64,000 nt of DNA from Lachnospiraceae bacterium. Lineage in GTDB: Bacteria; Bacillota; Clostridia; Lachnospirales; Lachnospiraceae. The notes under the pieces were generated by a model that saw nothing but the letters and a program-made list of their open reading frames with translations, searched no databases and had not been told where the DNA came from. The stretch spans positions 62,001 through 126,000 of the forward strand of contig JAFZVZ010000026.1 of the NCBI GenBank assembly GCA_017617545.1. Direction: 5' to 3'. Positions 43,742-52,383 of this stretch are shown in pieces. The position numbers and the translations under genes are program-made. Positions within the stretch are counted from its first letter, which is position 1; every line of letters starts with the position of its first letter.

Positions 43742-44860
43742 ATGACTGAGCAAACCGACAGCAGGATCAAACGGTCCCGCTTACCGTTCACCCGCCGCTT
43801 CACGCAGCTGATCGCGGCGGTGTTGTACAACTGCAACTTCCGCGGATTTGTCGACGGCAAGATTTTCAAGGGGGACACCAAGGGCCTATGCGCCCCGGGC
43901 CTCAACTGCTATTCCTGCCCCGGCGCCGTCGCCTCCTGCCCTCTCGGCAGCCTGCAGACCGCGCTCGTCAACTCGCGCTACCGCGCCCCGTACTACATCC
44001 TCGGGACGCTTCTTCTGTTCGGTCTTTTTCTCGGCCGCTTCATCTGCGGCTTTCTGTGTCCGTTCGGCCTGATCCAGGAGCTTCTCCACAAGCTCCCGTC
44101 GCCGAAGATCCGCAAGAACCGCGTCACCCGCGTCCTCTCCTACGGCAAATACGTCATCCTCGCGGTCCTGGTCATCGCGATCCCTCTGTGGAAACTCGCG
44201 CCGGGATTTTGTAAATACATCTGCCCCGCCGGAACCTTTGAGGCAGGTCTTCCGCTCACCTTCAAAAACGATTTTCTTCGGAAAATGACCGGGGTTCTCT
44301 TTTCCTGGAAGGTAATGCTTCTCACGCTGATCGTCGTGGCCGGCGTGATCTGTTTCCGCTCCTTCTGCCGCTTCCTCTGCCCGCTCGGCGCCATCTACTC
44401 GTTCTTCCATCCGGTGTCCGTCTTCGGCGTCCGCGTGGATCCGAAGCTCTGCACCCACTGCGACGCCTGCGTCCGCCACTGTCAGATGGACATCCGCAAA
44501 GTGGGCGACCGCGAGTGCATCCGCTGCGGCAGCTGCGCCGAAGTCTGCCCGACCGAAGCGATCCACTTCGGGATCCGCGGGGTGAAGGCAGGGACTTACT
44601 CGCTTGCGGAAAATGAAGGGGTTGCCTCTGCGAATACCGAAACTTCCGTAAGTACTGCAACTACTACCGTGAACGCAGACGCTACCCGGAACAACACCCG
44701 CGGCCAAACCAATCATCGCCGGAGCATCATTTTGATCACCCGGATCGTCCTGCTGGCTCTGACCGTCTTCCTGCTCTGGTACGGCCTTTCTGACGGCGGC
44801 TGGGATGACTTGAAAAGCAAAGCGATCCGCGTGTGCTACGAATGCATCGGGATCGGATGA
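43742..44860 (+). CDS. polytopic 4Fe-4S ferredoxin-type membrane protein (NapH/CcoG-like)
   Basis: 372 aa from ATG 43742. Cys motifs: GLNCYSCPGAVASCPLG at the N-terminus, then CGFLCPFGLIQELL, CKYICPAGTFE and CRFLCPLGAIYSFF on membrane helices, typical of the 4Fe-4S membrane family. Two classic clusters follow in the C-terminal cytoplasmic part: CTHCDACVRHCQM and CIRCGSCAEVCPTEAI. A last membrane helix closes the protein (ITRIVLLALTVFLLWYG). The frame is open 26 codons upstream, overlapping the tlpA-like stop, but conservation begins after residue 26 of that form. Probable membrane electron-transfer partner of the TlpA-like lipoprotein. Confidence 0.87.
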   Translation: MTEQTDSRIKRSRLPFTRRFTQLIAAVLYNCNFRGFVDGKIFKGDTKGLCAPGLNCYSCPGAVASCPLGSLQTALVNSRYRAPYYILGTLLLFGLFLGRFICGFLCPFGLIQELLHKLPSPKIRKNRVTRVLSYGKYVILAVLVIAIPLWKLAPGFCKYICPAGTFEAGLPLTFKNDFLRKMTGVLFSWKVMLLTLIVVAGVICFRSFCRFLCPLGAIYSFFHPVSVFGVRVDPKLCTHCDACVRHCQMDIRKVGDRECIRCGSCAEVCPTEAIHFGIRGVKAGTYSLAENEGVASANTETSVSTATTTVNADATRNNTRGQTNHRRSIILITRIVLLALTVFLLWYGLSDGGWDDLKSKAIRVCYECIGIG

Positions 44861-44934
44861 CATAACGACCGACAAAGTCAGGTCGATAACGACTGCCGCT
44901 TAGGCTGTATTCTGTGAAAGGAACCGCTTCAACC

Positions 44935-47496
44935 ATGGACGAAACACTGCGCACAATTGAACAACTGTCCGACGCATCGGTCGAGTCCGTGGACGAAACA
45001 TTCGATAATACGACGAAATCCGTGGATGAAGAACCGAAAGCAACAATCGGACCGGCGAGCGAAACACCTGCCGACAGCGCAGGTTCCGAGGCGACCTCCG
45101 AACCTGTCCGTGTAACGATCTCCGTCCGCGATTTTGTGGAGTTTCTGACGCGGAGCGGTGACATTGACAACCGCTCCTCCGGAAGGGACGCGGATGCCAT
45201 GACGGAGGGCGCGCGGATCCATCGGCGCATCCAAAAGGCGCAACCCGCGGGCTACCGCGCCGAGGTCAGTCTCAAACACGAGGTGGTGCTGACTCACGAC
45301 GGAACGACATTTGCCATCACCGTGGAGGGCCGCGCCGACGGCATCTTCGACGATGCCGAGTACGGTCACACCATCGACGAGATCAAATGCCTGCTCCGCG
45401 ATGTGAACAGTCTTGACGGACCTGTGCCGGTGCATCTTGCGCAGGCACGCTGCTACGCGTATTTCGAGGCCGTGGCGAAAAATCTCTTCGCGATTTCCAT
45501 CCGCATGACTTACGTGCATATCGACACCGGAACCATTCGCTATTTCTACGAAACATTGCAACGCGACGAGCTGACCGAATGGTATCTCTCGCTCTGCCGC
45601 GAATACTGCCGATGGGCCAAATGGACCCACGACCATGCGGAAGCCCGCAACGCCTCCATCGAGGCGCTCTCGTTTCCGTTTGAATACCGCCCCGGTCAGA
45701 AGGACCTCGTGCTTGACGTCTACCGCACGATTCTTCGGAAGCGCAAACTCTTCATCGAGGCTCCCACCGGCGTCGGCAAGACGATCTCGACCATGTTCCC
45801 CGCGGTGCTCGCCATGGGGCGCGGCCTCGCGGAGAAAATCTTCTATCTCACCGCCAAGACGATCGCTCGAACTGTCGCCGAGGAATGCTGCGAGACGCTG
45901 ATCGGCGCAGGCGCCGCGCTCTTCACGATCACGCTGACCGCGAAGGAAAAGCTGTGCGTTCTCGAGGAACCGAACTGCAACCCAGAGGCGTGTCCCCGCG
46001 CCTGCGGACATTTTGACCGAGTCAACGACGCGTTGTTCGCGCTACTGTCGGAGGCTGTGACGCAGGATTCCGCCCGCCACACCGGCCTAAGCATCCGCCG
46101 CGAGACGATCATCGAGTATGCGGAGCGGTATCAGGTCTGCCCGCATGAGCTTAGCCTCGACCTTTCTCTGTTCGCGGACGCCGTGATCTGCGACTACAAC
46201 TACGTCTTCGACCCGACCGCGTACCTGCGGAGATACTTCTCCGAGGGCATCCAGAGGGACTATATATTCCTGATTGACGAGGCGCACAACCTCGTGGAGC
46301 GCTCGCGCGAAATGTACTCCGCCGAGATCGTCAAGGAGGACCTTCTCGCCGCGAAGCGCGCGCTCGAGGAGCATCATTCCGCAGCAGCCAAGCAGTGCAA
46401 CGCGCTCAATAAGGTCATGCTCGCCTACCGCAAGGAGTGCGACGGCTTTACCGTGCGCAGTGACGCGACGGAGTTTTTCACGAAGGCCGACCGGCTGATG
46501 TCGACGCTCGCCGACGTGCTCTCCGACCGGAAGCGGCCGGTGCCCGACGAGGCGGTCACTCTTTATTTTTCGCTTCAGCACATGATGGCGATGTACGAGC
46601 AGATGGAGGACAATTACACCATCTACTGCGACTTCCGCGACAGCGGTGATTTCTTCCTGCGCCTGCAGTGCATGGACGCGGCGGCACCGTTGTCCGCCTG
46701 CCTGGAGAAGGCGCGCAGCACCGTATTTTTCTCGGCGACGCTTCTGCCGATCGCGTACTACAAGGAGCAGCTCGGCGGCGACCCAGACGACTACGCAGTC
46801 TACTCGCCGACACCGTTCGATCCCGCGAGACGCCTTGTCATGGTCGCGCGCGACGTCGACACGCGCTACAAGAACCGCACGGAGGACGAGTACCGGAAGA
46901 TCGCGGACTACATCCGCACGCTCACTTCCGCCCGCAAGGGCAATTACATCGCGTTCTTCCCGTCGTACCGGTTTGCCGAGGACGTGGCCGCGCAGCTCAC
47001 GGACTGGGACGGCACTCTTCTGCTGCAGACAGCCAACATGAGCGAGAAAAAACGCGAGGAGTACCTCGCGGCGTTCGAGGAGGAGCACGACGGCTCGCTG
47101 CTCGGTCTCTTTGTGATGGGCGGCATCTTCGGCGAAGGCATCGACCTGCGGCGCGACTCACTGATCGGAGCGATCATCGTGGGTCCGGGCCTGCCGATGG
47201 TCTGCAACGAGCGCGAGCTGTTCCGCAATTACTACGAAGAAAAATCGGGTCAGGGCTTCGCGTACGCGTACCTCTACCCCGGCATGAACAAGGTGCAGCA
47301 GGCCGCCGGACGCGTCATCCGCACGATCGAGGACGCCGGCTGTATCCTTCTTCTCGACAACCGCTTCGGCACCTCCTCGTACCGCGATCTCTTCCCTCGC
47401 GAGTGGACGCCGGTGCACACGGTCACGCGGAGCACGATGCCGAAACTTGTGGAACAATTCTGGACGGATATGGAGACAAGTTCGCCTACTTCCTGA
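44935..47496 (+). CDS. nuclease-helicase fusion: PD-(D/E)XK domain plus DinG/XPD-like helicase
   Basis: 853 aa from ATG 44935. After an acidic, disordered N-terminus, residues ~65-230 have a Cas4-like PD-(D/E)XK layout, with ITVEGRADGIFDD and TIDEIKCLL as the Asp and Glu-x-Lys positions. Residues ~255-850 are an XPD/DinG-type helicase: PFEYRPGQKDLVLDVY, Walker A IEAPTGVGKTIST, DEAH box YIFLIDEAHNLVE, C-terminal motif MNKVQQAAGRVIRTIEDAG. Cysteines between motifs Ia and II (CVLEEPNCNPEACPRACG) suggest the 4Fe-4S cluster of this family. Likely a 5'-3' helicase in DNA repair with its own nuclease. Confidence 0.88.
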   Translation: MDETLRTIEQLSDASVESVDETFDNTTKSVDEEPKATIGPASETPADSAGSEATSEPVRVTISVRDFVEFLTRSGDIDNRSSGRDADAMTEGARIHRRIQKAQPAGYRAEVSLKHEVVLTHDGTTFAITVEGRADGIFDDAEYGHTIDEIKCLLRDVNSLDGPVPVHLAQARCYAYFEAVAKNLFAISIRMTYVHIDTGTIRYFYETLQRDELTEWYLSLCREYCRWAKWTHDHAEARNASIEALSFPFEYRPGQKDLVLDVYRTILRKRKLFIEAPTGVGKTISTMFPAVLAMGRGLAEKIFYLTAKTIARTVAEECCETLIGAGAALFTITLTAKEKLCVLEEPNCNPEACPRACGHFDRVNDALFALLSEAVTQDSARHTGLSIRRETIIEYAERYQVCPHELSLDLSLFADAVICDYNYVFDPTAYLRRYFSEGIQRDYIFLIDEAHNLVERSREMYSAEIVKEDLLAAKRALEEHHSAAAKQCNALNKVMLAYRKECDGFTVRSDATEFFTKADRLMSTLADVLSDRKRPVPDEAVTLYFSLQHMMAMYEQMEDNYTIYCDFRDSGDFFLRLQCMDAAAPLSACLEKARSTVFFSATLLPIAYYKEQLGGDPDDYAVYSPTPFDPARRLVMVARDVDTRYKNRTEDEYRKIADYIRTLTSARKGNYIAFFPSYRFAEDVAAQLTDWDGTLLLQTANMSEKKREEYLAAFEEEHDGSLLGLFVMGGIFGEGIDLRRDSLIGAIIVGPGLPMVCNERELFRNYYEEKSGQGFAYAYLYPGMNKVQQAAGRVIRTIEDAGCILLLDNRFGTSSYRDLFPREWTPVHTVTRSTMPKLVEQFWTDMETSSPTS

Positions 47497-47552
47497 GGCA
47501 GCATGCTTCTCCCGGTTCCTCGATTCGTTCAAACTTTCATGATCTCAAGCAA

Positions 47553-47581
47553 AAAGGATTGCCCACACCGGGCAATCCTTT
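47553..47581. terminator. bidirectional terminator between helicase and lipid-kinase genes
   Basis: AAAGGATTGCCC (47553-47564) and GGGCAATCCTTT (47570-47581), a perfect 12-bp stem with a 5-nt loop. T-rich on the plus side, five U on the minus side. It separates convergent genes. Confidence 0.93.
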
Positions 47582-47626
47582 CGTTTCTCTTTGTTGGTTA
47601 TCATTCACTCCGGAACACGCCGCTTT

Positions 47627-48595
47627 TCAAGCTTTCTCGCTCTCCTTCGCATTCCCGAACGCCGGCATCTGCATCTTCGACTCGAGGCATTTTACGAAGA
47701 CGTGGCGCGTCAGCGCCTGCACGTCGCCGTCGGTGTGCAGGTACTGTCTGCTGTCCGAGATCACTTCGATCTCGCTGCACTCGAACGTCTCCACGTTGCG
47801 ATGTTTCACATGCGTGCCTCGCACCAGCTTCGGCAGCATCGTGAGCACCCGCAGCGGACGGATCCCGTGCGCGATCACAACGCTCAGCTTGCCGTCGCAC
47901 GGATCGGCATCGGGCGCCATCTTCAGACCGCCTCCCTCGTACCGGCTGTTCATAAAACAGAGGAATATAACGTCGTCGTACGAGCGCGACATTCCGTCAC
48001 GGATCACGGTCGCACGGAAGCGCGGATTGGCAAATACCTGCTTGAACGCGGTCAGCAGATACGCAAGCTTCCCGAGATGCAGCTTGTTCAGGATCGGCTT
48101 GAGTTTGGCGCTGTCCACCTCGTGGCAGACCTTGGCGTCATAGCCGATGCCGCAGCTTCCCGCGAACCGCACGGTTCCGCGCGTCTCAAACGTCGCCACG
48201 CTTCCCACATCATACCCGCGCGTCTCCTCCGCTGCCAGCAGCATCTTCGCGCAATCGATGGGATCCTTCGGAAGCCCGATTCCCTTCACGTAATCATTGC
48301 CCGAACCGCCCGGCAGGAACGCAAGTTTCACATTCGTCGGAAAATCAAGGCCGTTGACAGCCTCGTTGATCGTGCCGTCACCGCCGAACACCCAGATGTC
48401 CGCCGCCTCGCCGCGACGGCAGATCGCGCGCACATACTTCGTGGCATCACCCGCATTTTCCGTAGGAAGAACCGTGAAAAACTCGGACGCCTTCATGCGC
48501 CTCTGCGCCGCCTGCTTTTTGAGAAACGTCTTAAGCTTCTCGACCTTGCTGCCGCCTCCGGTCTTCGCATGGTCATTGACAATCAGATAAATCAT
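47627..48595 (-). CDS. diacylglycerol-kinase family protein (YegS/DgkB-like)
   Basis: 322 aa cytosolic lipid kinase. Starts MIYLIVNDHAKTGGGSKV and has the family signature DIWVFGGDGTINEAVNG, followed by LAFLPGGSGNDYVKGIGLP, which bind ATP. The C-terminal beta domain has MNSRYEGGGLKMAPDADPCD and the end HTDGDV, all typical of the DAGK catalytic fold. Diacylglycerol recycling is the usual role; a sphingosine- or undecaprenol-type substrate cannot be excluded. Start at ATG 48595. Confidence 0.92.
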   Translation of the reverse strand: MIYLIVNDHAKTGGGSKVEKLKTFLKKQAAQRRMKASEFFTVLPTENAGDATKYVRAICRRGEAADIWVFGGDGTINEAVNGLDFPTNVKLAFLPGGSGNDYVKGIGLPKDPIDCAKMLLAAEETRGYDVGSVATFETRGTVRFAGSCGIGYDAKVCHEVDSAKLKPILNKLHLGKLAYLLTAFKQVFANPRFRATVIRDGMSRSYDDVIFLCFMNSRYEGGGLKMAPDADPCDGKLSVVIAHGIRPLRVLTMLPKLVRGTHVKHRNVETFECSEIEVISDSRQYLHTDGDVQALTRHVFVKCLESKMQMPAFGNAKESEKA

Positions 48596-48658
48596 AAACC
48601 CCTCTTCTCGCGGCCGAAGCCGCAGTCCCCAAATATATACGCTGTTGTTTCAAGGCTG

Positions 48659-49729
48659 TTACGCCTGCTTCTCTTCACTCTCCGAGCTGTCTGTTGCATC
48701 GACTTCAGCCGCGACAGCGTCTGCCTTATCGTCTGCTGCGGTTTTCGCAAGCTTCCCGCCGCGTACGCCCTCAGCGCCGGCGACAGACCCCTTCACCTTC
48801 TTCTCACGAGCGATGTAGATCGGGCGATGCTTGCCCTCCATGTAGCTGCGCGAGATGTACTGCCCCAGCACACCGAACATTAAAAGCTGCAGACCGCTCA
48901 TGAACAGGATCACGGTCACGATGGTCGGATAGCCGCTCACGGGGTTGCCGAAGATCAGCGTCTTGATGATCAGCCAGATCATCATGACGAACGAGAAGAT
49001 GCAGAAGAACACGCCCAGGAACGACGAGATCGCCAGCGGTACCGTGGAAAATGACACGATACCGTTGATCGAATAGCTCAACAGGCTGCCGAACGACCAC
49101 TTCGTCTCGCCGGCCACGCGCTCCACGTTGTGGTAGCCGATCCACTTCGTGCGGAAGCCGACCCACGCGAAGATGCCCTTCGTAAAACGGTTGTACTCGG
49201 GCATGTCCAGGACGGCGTCGACCATTTGCCGCGTCATCATGCGGTAGTCGGTCGCACCCTCCACGATGTCCACGCCGGAGATTTTCTTATTGAATTTGTA
49301 AAACATACTCGAGAACCACGAGCGGATCTTGCCCTCGCCCTCGCGGTCCACGCGCCGCATCGCGACGCTGTCGTACTCGCCCGAGAGAATTGCGTCGAGC
49401 ATCTCCGGGATGTAGCACGGCGGATGCTGCAGATCGGCATCCATCAGCACAACATAGTCGCCGACCGCGTTCGACAGTCCCGCGTAAATGCCGGACTCCT
49501 TGCCGAAGTTGCGCGAGAACGAGACGTACGAAACGCGCTCGTCCTTCCCGGCCAGCTCTTTCAAAATCTCAAGCGTACGATCCTTCGATCCGTCGTCCAC
49601 GAACAAGAACTCGCACTCAACCTTGTCGCGAATGCTCTCCGCGGTCTTCGTGATCTCCTCGTAAAATGCCCCCAGCACCGATTCCTCGTTGTAGCAGGGC
49701 ACCACGATTGACAAACATGGTTTCTCCAT
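48659..49729 (-). CDS. family 2 glycosyltransferase (GtrB/DPM1-like)
   Basis: 356 aa from ATG 49729; the longer frame to 49834 has no conserved sequence. GT-A start LSIVVPCYNEESVLGAFYEE, VDDGSKDRTLEIL, the DxD region VLMDADLQHPP and the distal RFTKGIFAWVGFRT are typical of polyprenyl-phosphate hexose synthases. Two C-terminal membrane helices follow (ISSFLGVFFCIFSFVMMIWL and TIVTVILFMSGLQLLMFGVL). The last ~45 residues are a charged Ala/Lys/Asp/Glu tail. It probably transfers a sugar to undecaprenyl phosphate for envelope glycosylation. Confidence 0.92.
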   Translation of the reverse strand: MEKPCLSIVVPCYNEESVLGAFYEEITKTAESIRDKVECEFLFVDDGSKDRTLEILKELAGKDERVSYVSFSRNFGKESGIYAGLSNAVGDYVVLMDADLQHPPCYIPEMLDAILSGEYDSVAMRRVDREGEGKIRSWFSSMFYKFNKKISGVDIVEGATDYRMMTRQMVDAVLDMPEYNRFTKGIFAWVGFRTKWIGYHNVERVAGETKWSFGSLLSYSINGIVSFSTVPLAISSFLGVFFCIFSFVMMIWLIIKTLIFGNPVSGYPTIVTVILFMSGLQLLMFGVLGQYISRSYMEGKHRPIYIAREKKVKGSVAGAEGVRGGKLAKTAADDKADAVAAEVDATDSSESEEKQA

Positions 49730-49917
49730 TACTTCTTTTGGTCCTTTCCGGTAATAAAATCTTCCCGATGATACCGGCCGTCTCGTATTTCCCCCACTTG
49801 CGGCCCGTTGCATACTATAGATGCGACTGTACATCTCCTGCTATTATACATTTTTCGGCGGAATGCCGCAACCCTTTGTTGAGTCGGTCATGCCGGGATA
49901 CTCAACAGCGGTCTGTT

Positions 49918-51225
49918 CTACAACAGTAGTGCAGCAGAAACAGCGAGCCCGGCCAATGCTGCCGCGATGGCTGGCACGGCGATACGCACGCCGTAGGAAA
50001 CGAATTTTCCGAAGGAAAAATCCACGCCGACGGTCTTCAGAAGGGACATCCACATGATGCCTGCGAGGGCTCCCACCGGCGTGAGGTAGGCACCCAGGTT
50101 CGAGCCGATGATGGTGGCGTACACGGCGGACAAAGGCGCCGAGCCGTACGACAGCAGCGACGTGAACAATACGCTCATGGGAATGTTGTTGATGACATTG
50201 GCCGCGCACGACGAGGCGATGCCGTAGGTGAGGATCGGATTGCCGTGGGACAGGACCTCTGCGATCCGCCCGGACAGACCGCTGCCGTTCATCGCGAGTA
50301 CAAGCCCGAACATCGAAAGCACGAACGGCGCCAGCAGCCACGGCAGGCGGTGCAGGCTTCGGAACAAAAGACGCGGACCTCGCTTCGTGACCGCGTTCAT
50401 CACGCAGGTGCACACGATCAGGCTGATCGCCGAGAACACGGCGATGCGCCACATCGGAAGATTGATGTAGGAGGCAACCGCAAGCAGCACCGTACACACG
50501 CCAAGGTGCACCATTCCGAGCACGACCGTCGGCTTGTGCCGGATCGTCGCGGCTTCAGACTCGCCGTGCATCGGCACGGAGAGCATTTTCCGAAACAACA
50601 GGCGGATCACGACGTACACCGCCGCGCCCGCGCACACCGTCGGGATCAGCATCACCTTCACGTACGCGAGGAAATCGATCCCCGCGCCGCTGGCGAGGTA
50701 AATGTTGGTCGGATTGCCGATGATGAACATCATGCTGAACGTGTTGGCCGCGATGAACTCCGTCACAAGGTACGGGATCGGGTTGATCTTCGCCGCCTTC
50801 GTAAAATACCCGATGAACGGCGTAAACGTCAGCACCACGATGTCGTTCGAGGTAAATACCGTGAGAACCGAGACCGTCAGAAACAGCGACGTGAGCAGCT
50901 TTCGCTGGTCGCTTCCGGCCCGCGCGAGCGTGCGCCCCGCGAGATAATGAAAGAAGCCCGCCTCATCGAGGTAGACCGAGAGAAATGTCATTGAGAAAAA
51001 TAAAGCCAGGATCTTGATCGGGTTGACAGCCGTGTCCGCGGTCAGACCCGCGCCGAACTGCCGAAGCGTAAGCCCCCTGGTCAGCAACAGCGCGATCACA
51101 CCGGCCGCTGCCACCAGCGGATAGGTATCAAAAACAATGCCCCGGATCGTAATCCGCGGCTTTGCTATGATCGCGACCATCATCGTAAGACACGTCGCGA
51201 GCGCAATGATACCGACCTTGACCAT
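49918..51225 (-). CDS. ArsB/NhaD-type anion permease family protein
   Basis: 435 aa, about eleven membrane helices. VFTSNDIVVLTFTPFI and MMFIIGNPTNIYLASGAGI in the first half, and ANVINNIPMSVLFTSLLS with GSNLGAYLTPVGALAG in the second, are the repeated signature loops of the ion transporter superfamily (ArsB, NhaD, CitM, SLC13). The substrate cannot be assigned; no ars genes adjoin. The TAG stop overlaps a CTAC-N4-GTAG dyad (49918-49929). Divergent from nadE with a 214-bp shared upstream region. Confidence 0.88.
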   Translation of the reverse strand: MVKVGIIALATCLTMMVAIIAKPRITIRGIVFDTYPLVAAAGVIALLLTRGLTLRQFGAGLTADTAVNPIKILALFFSMTFLSVYLDEAGFFHYLAGRTLARAGSDQRKLLTSLFLTVSVLTVFTSNDIVVLTFTPFIGYFTKAAKINPIPYLVTEFIAANTFSMMFIIGNPTNIYLASGAGIDFLAYVKVMLIPTVCAGAAVYVVIRLLFRKMLSVPMHGESEAATIRHKPTVVLGMVHLGVCTVLLAVASYINLPMWRIAVFSAISLIVCTCVMNAVTKRGPRLLFRSLHRLPWLLAPFVLSMFGLVLAMNGSGLSGRIAEVLSHGNPILTYGIASSCAANVINNIPMSVLFTSLLSYGSAPLSAVYATIIGSNLGAYLTPVGALAGIMWMSLLKTVGVDFSFGKFVSYGVRIAVPAIAAALAGLAVSAALLL

Positions 51226-51271
51226 GTGCTGCCCCTTCCTGCGGCCTTCCTGCGGCCAAAGGAATTATAGC

Positions 51272-51323
51272 ATTTTCCGAAGGAAATGCAACAGGATTTC
51301 AAAGCCTTGATTCTTCGGAAAAT
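51272..51323. repeat. inverted octamer pair between divergent ArsB-like and nadE genes
   Basis: ATTTTCCGAAG (51272-51282) and its exact complement CTTCGGAAAAT (51313-51323) form an 11-bp inverted repeat with a 30-nt loop in the divergent intergenic region. The first arm can also fold locally with GGAAATG. A weak TTGCGC-17-TAGTAT promoter for nadE may follow (near 51327-51355). Confidence 0.8.
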
Positions 51324-51439
51324 AATTGCGCCTCCGCCCGTCGTGTGATAGTATAAATCTGTGTCGACACAAACCCGGCAGCATCAGCTTTAACGAGCAA
51401 ACCCGGCGGGCACAGAAAGCGATGAAAAGGAGAACGAAT

Positions 51440-52192
51440 ATGAAATTCAACGCTCAGAAGGTAAAAGACGAATGTGTCGCGTGGATCCGCGATTTCTTTG
51501 AGCATAACGGCCCCGGCTGCAACGCAGTCGTCGGGATCAGCGGCGGCAAGGACAGCTCGATCGTCGCGGCGATGTGCGTGGAGGCGCTCGGGAAGGACCG
51601 CGTCATCGGCGTGCTGATGCCGAACGGTGACCAGCCCGATATCGAGTACTCGTACAAGCTCGTCGAGCACCTCGGCATCCGCTACTATGTGGTCAACATC
51701 AAGGATGCGTATCAGGGGATCGTGAACGCGTTGCCGGAGGATCTTCCGCTCTCGGAGCAGGCGCGCGTCAATCTTCCGCCCCGCCTTCGCATGTCGACGC
51801 TGTACTGCGTATCACAGTGCTGCAACGGCCGCGTTGCCAACACCTGCAACCTCTCTGAGGACTGGGTCGGCTATTCGACGCGCTACGGCGATTCGGTCGG
51901 TGATTTCAGCCCCTTAAGCCACCTGACCGTACAGGAGGTCAAAGAGATGGCCCGCCTGATCGGCGTTCCGGAGGAACTCATTGAGAAGAAACCGTCCGAC
52001 GGACTGTGCGGCAAGACCGACGAGGACAATCTCGGCTTCACATACGCAGCTCTCGACCGATACATCCGCACCGGCGAGATTGACAGCGAGGAGGACAAGG
52101 CCAAGATTGACAGACTGCACCGCAAGAACCTCTTCAAGCTGGCGCTGATGCCCTCGTTCGATCCCGGCATCGCAACGAAGGCGGACGAGTGA
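51440..52192 (+). CDS. nadE: NH3-dependent NAD+ synthetase
   Basis: Final step of NAD synthesis: amidation of nicotinate adenine dinucleotide. 250 aa from ATG 51440 (AAAGGAG 7 nt upstream); no glutaminase domain, so ammonia-dependent. ATP-PPase P-loop VVGISGGKDSSIVAAMC near residue 30, NTCNLSEDWVGYSTRYGDSV in the middle, and PSDGLCGKTDEDNLGFTYA, the deamido-NAD/Mg region. The frame could extend 38 codons upstream but without a conserved sequence. Confidence 0.96.
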   Translation: MKFNAQKVKDECVAWIRDFFEHNGPGCNAVVGISGGKDSSIVAAMCVEALGKDRVIGVLMPNGDQPDIEYSYKLVEHLGIRYYVVNIKDAYQGIVNALPEDLPLSEQARVNLPPRLRMSTLYCVSQCCNGRVANTCNLSEDWVGYSTRYGDSVGDFSPLSHLTVQEVKEMARLIGVPEELIEKKPSDGLCGKTDEDNLGFTYAALDRYIRTGEIDSEEDKAKIDRLHRKNLFKLALMPSFDPGIATKADE

Positions 52193-52263
52193 CCTGCCTC
52201 GGCATGGAATCATGGTTGATCGGCAAAACCTTTACCGGAACACAAGTATAAACAGAACTCACG

Positions 52264-52313
52264 GAATCCCGCCTCAAAAAGCGGGATTCTCGCTCCGCGA
52301 GAGCGATTTTCGC
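52264..52313 (+). terminator. hairpin cluster after nadE
   Basis: GAATCCCGC (52264-52272) and GCGGGATTC (52281-52289) form a perfect 9-bp stem, followed by smaller CGCTC/GAGCG and AGAGCG/CGCTCT stems up to 52317. No clear U-run follows directly. Likely a terminator or attenuator before the XRE gene. Confidence 0.55.
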
Positions 52314-52383
52314 TCTGCTTGATAGACTTTTTACTCTCGCACACCTAGAATGGCAGTAGAAACCGAAGGGGGGATTTACATAT

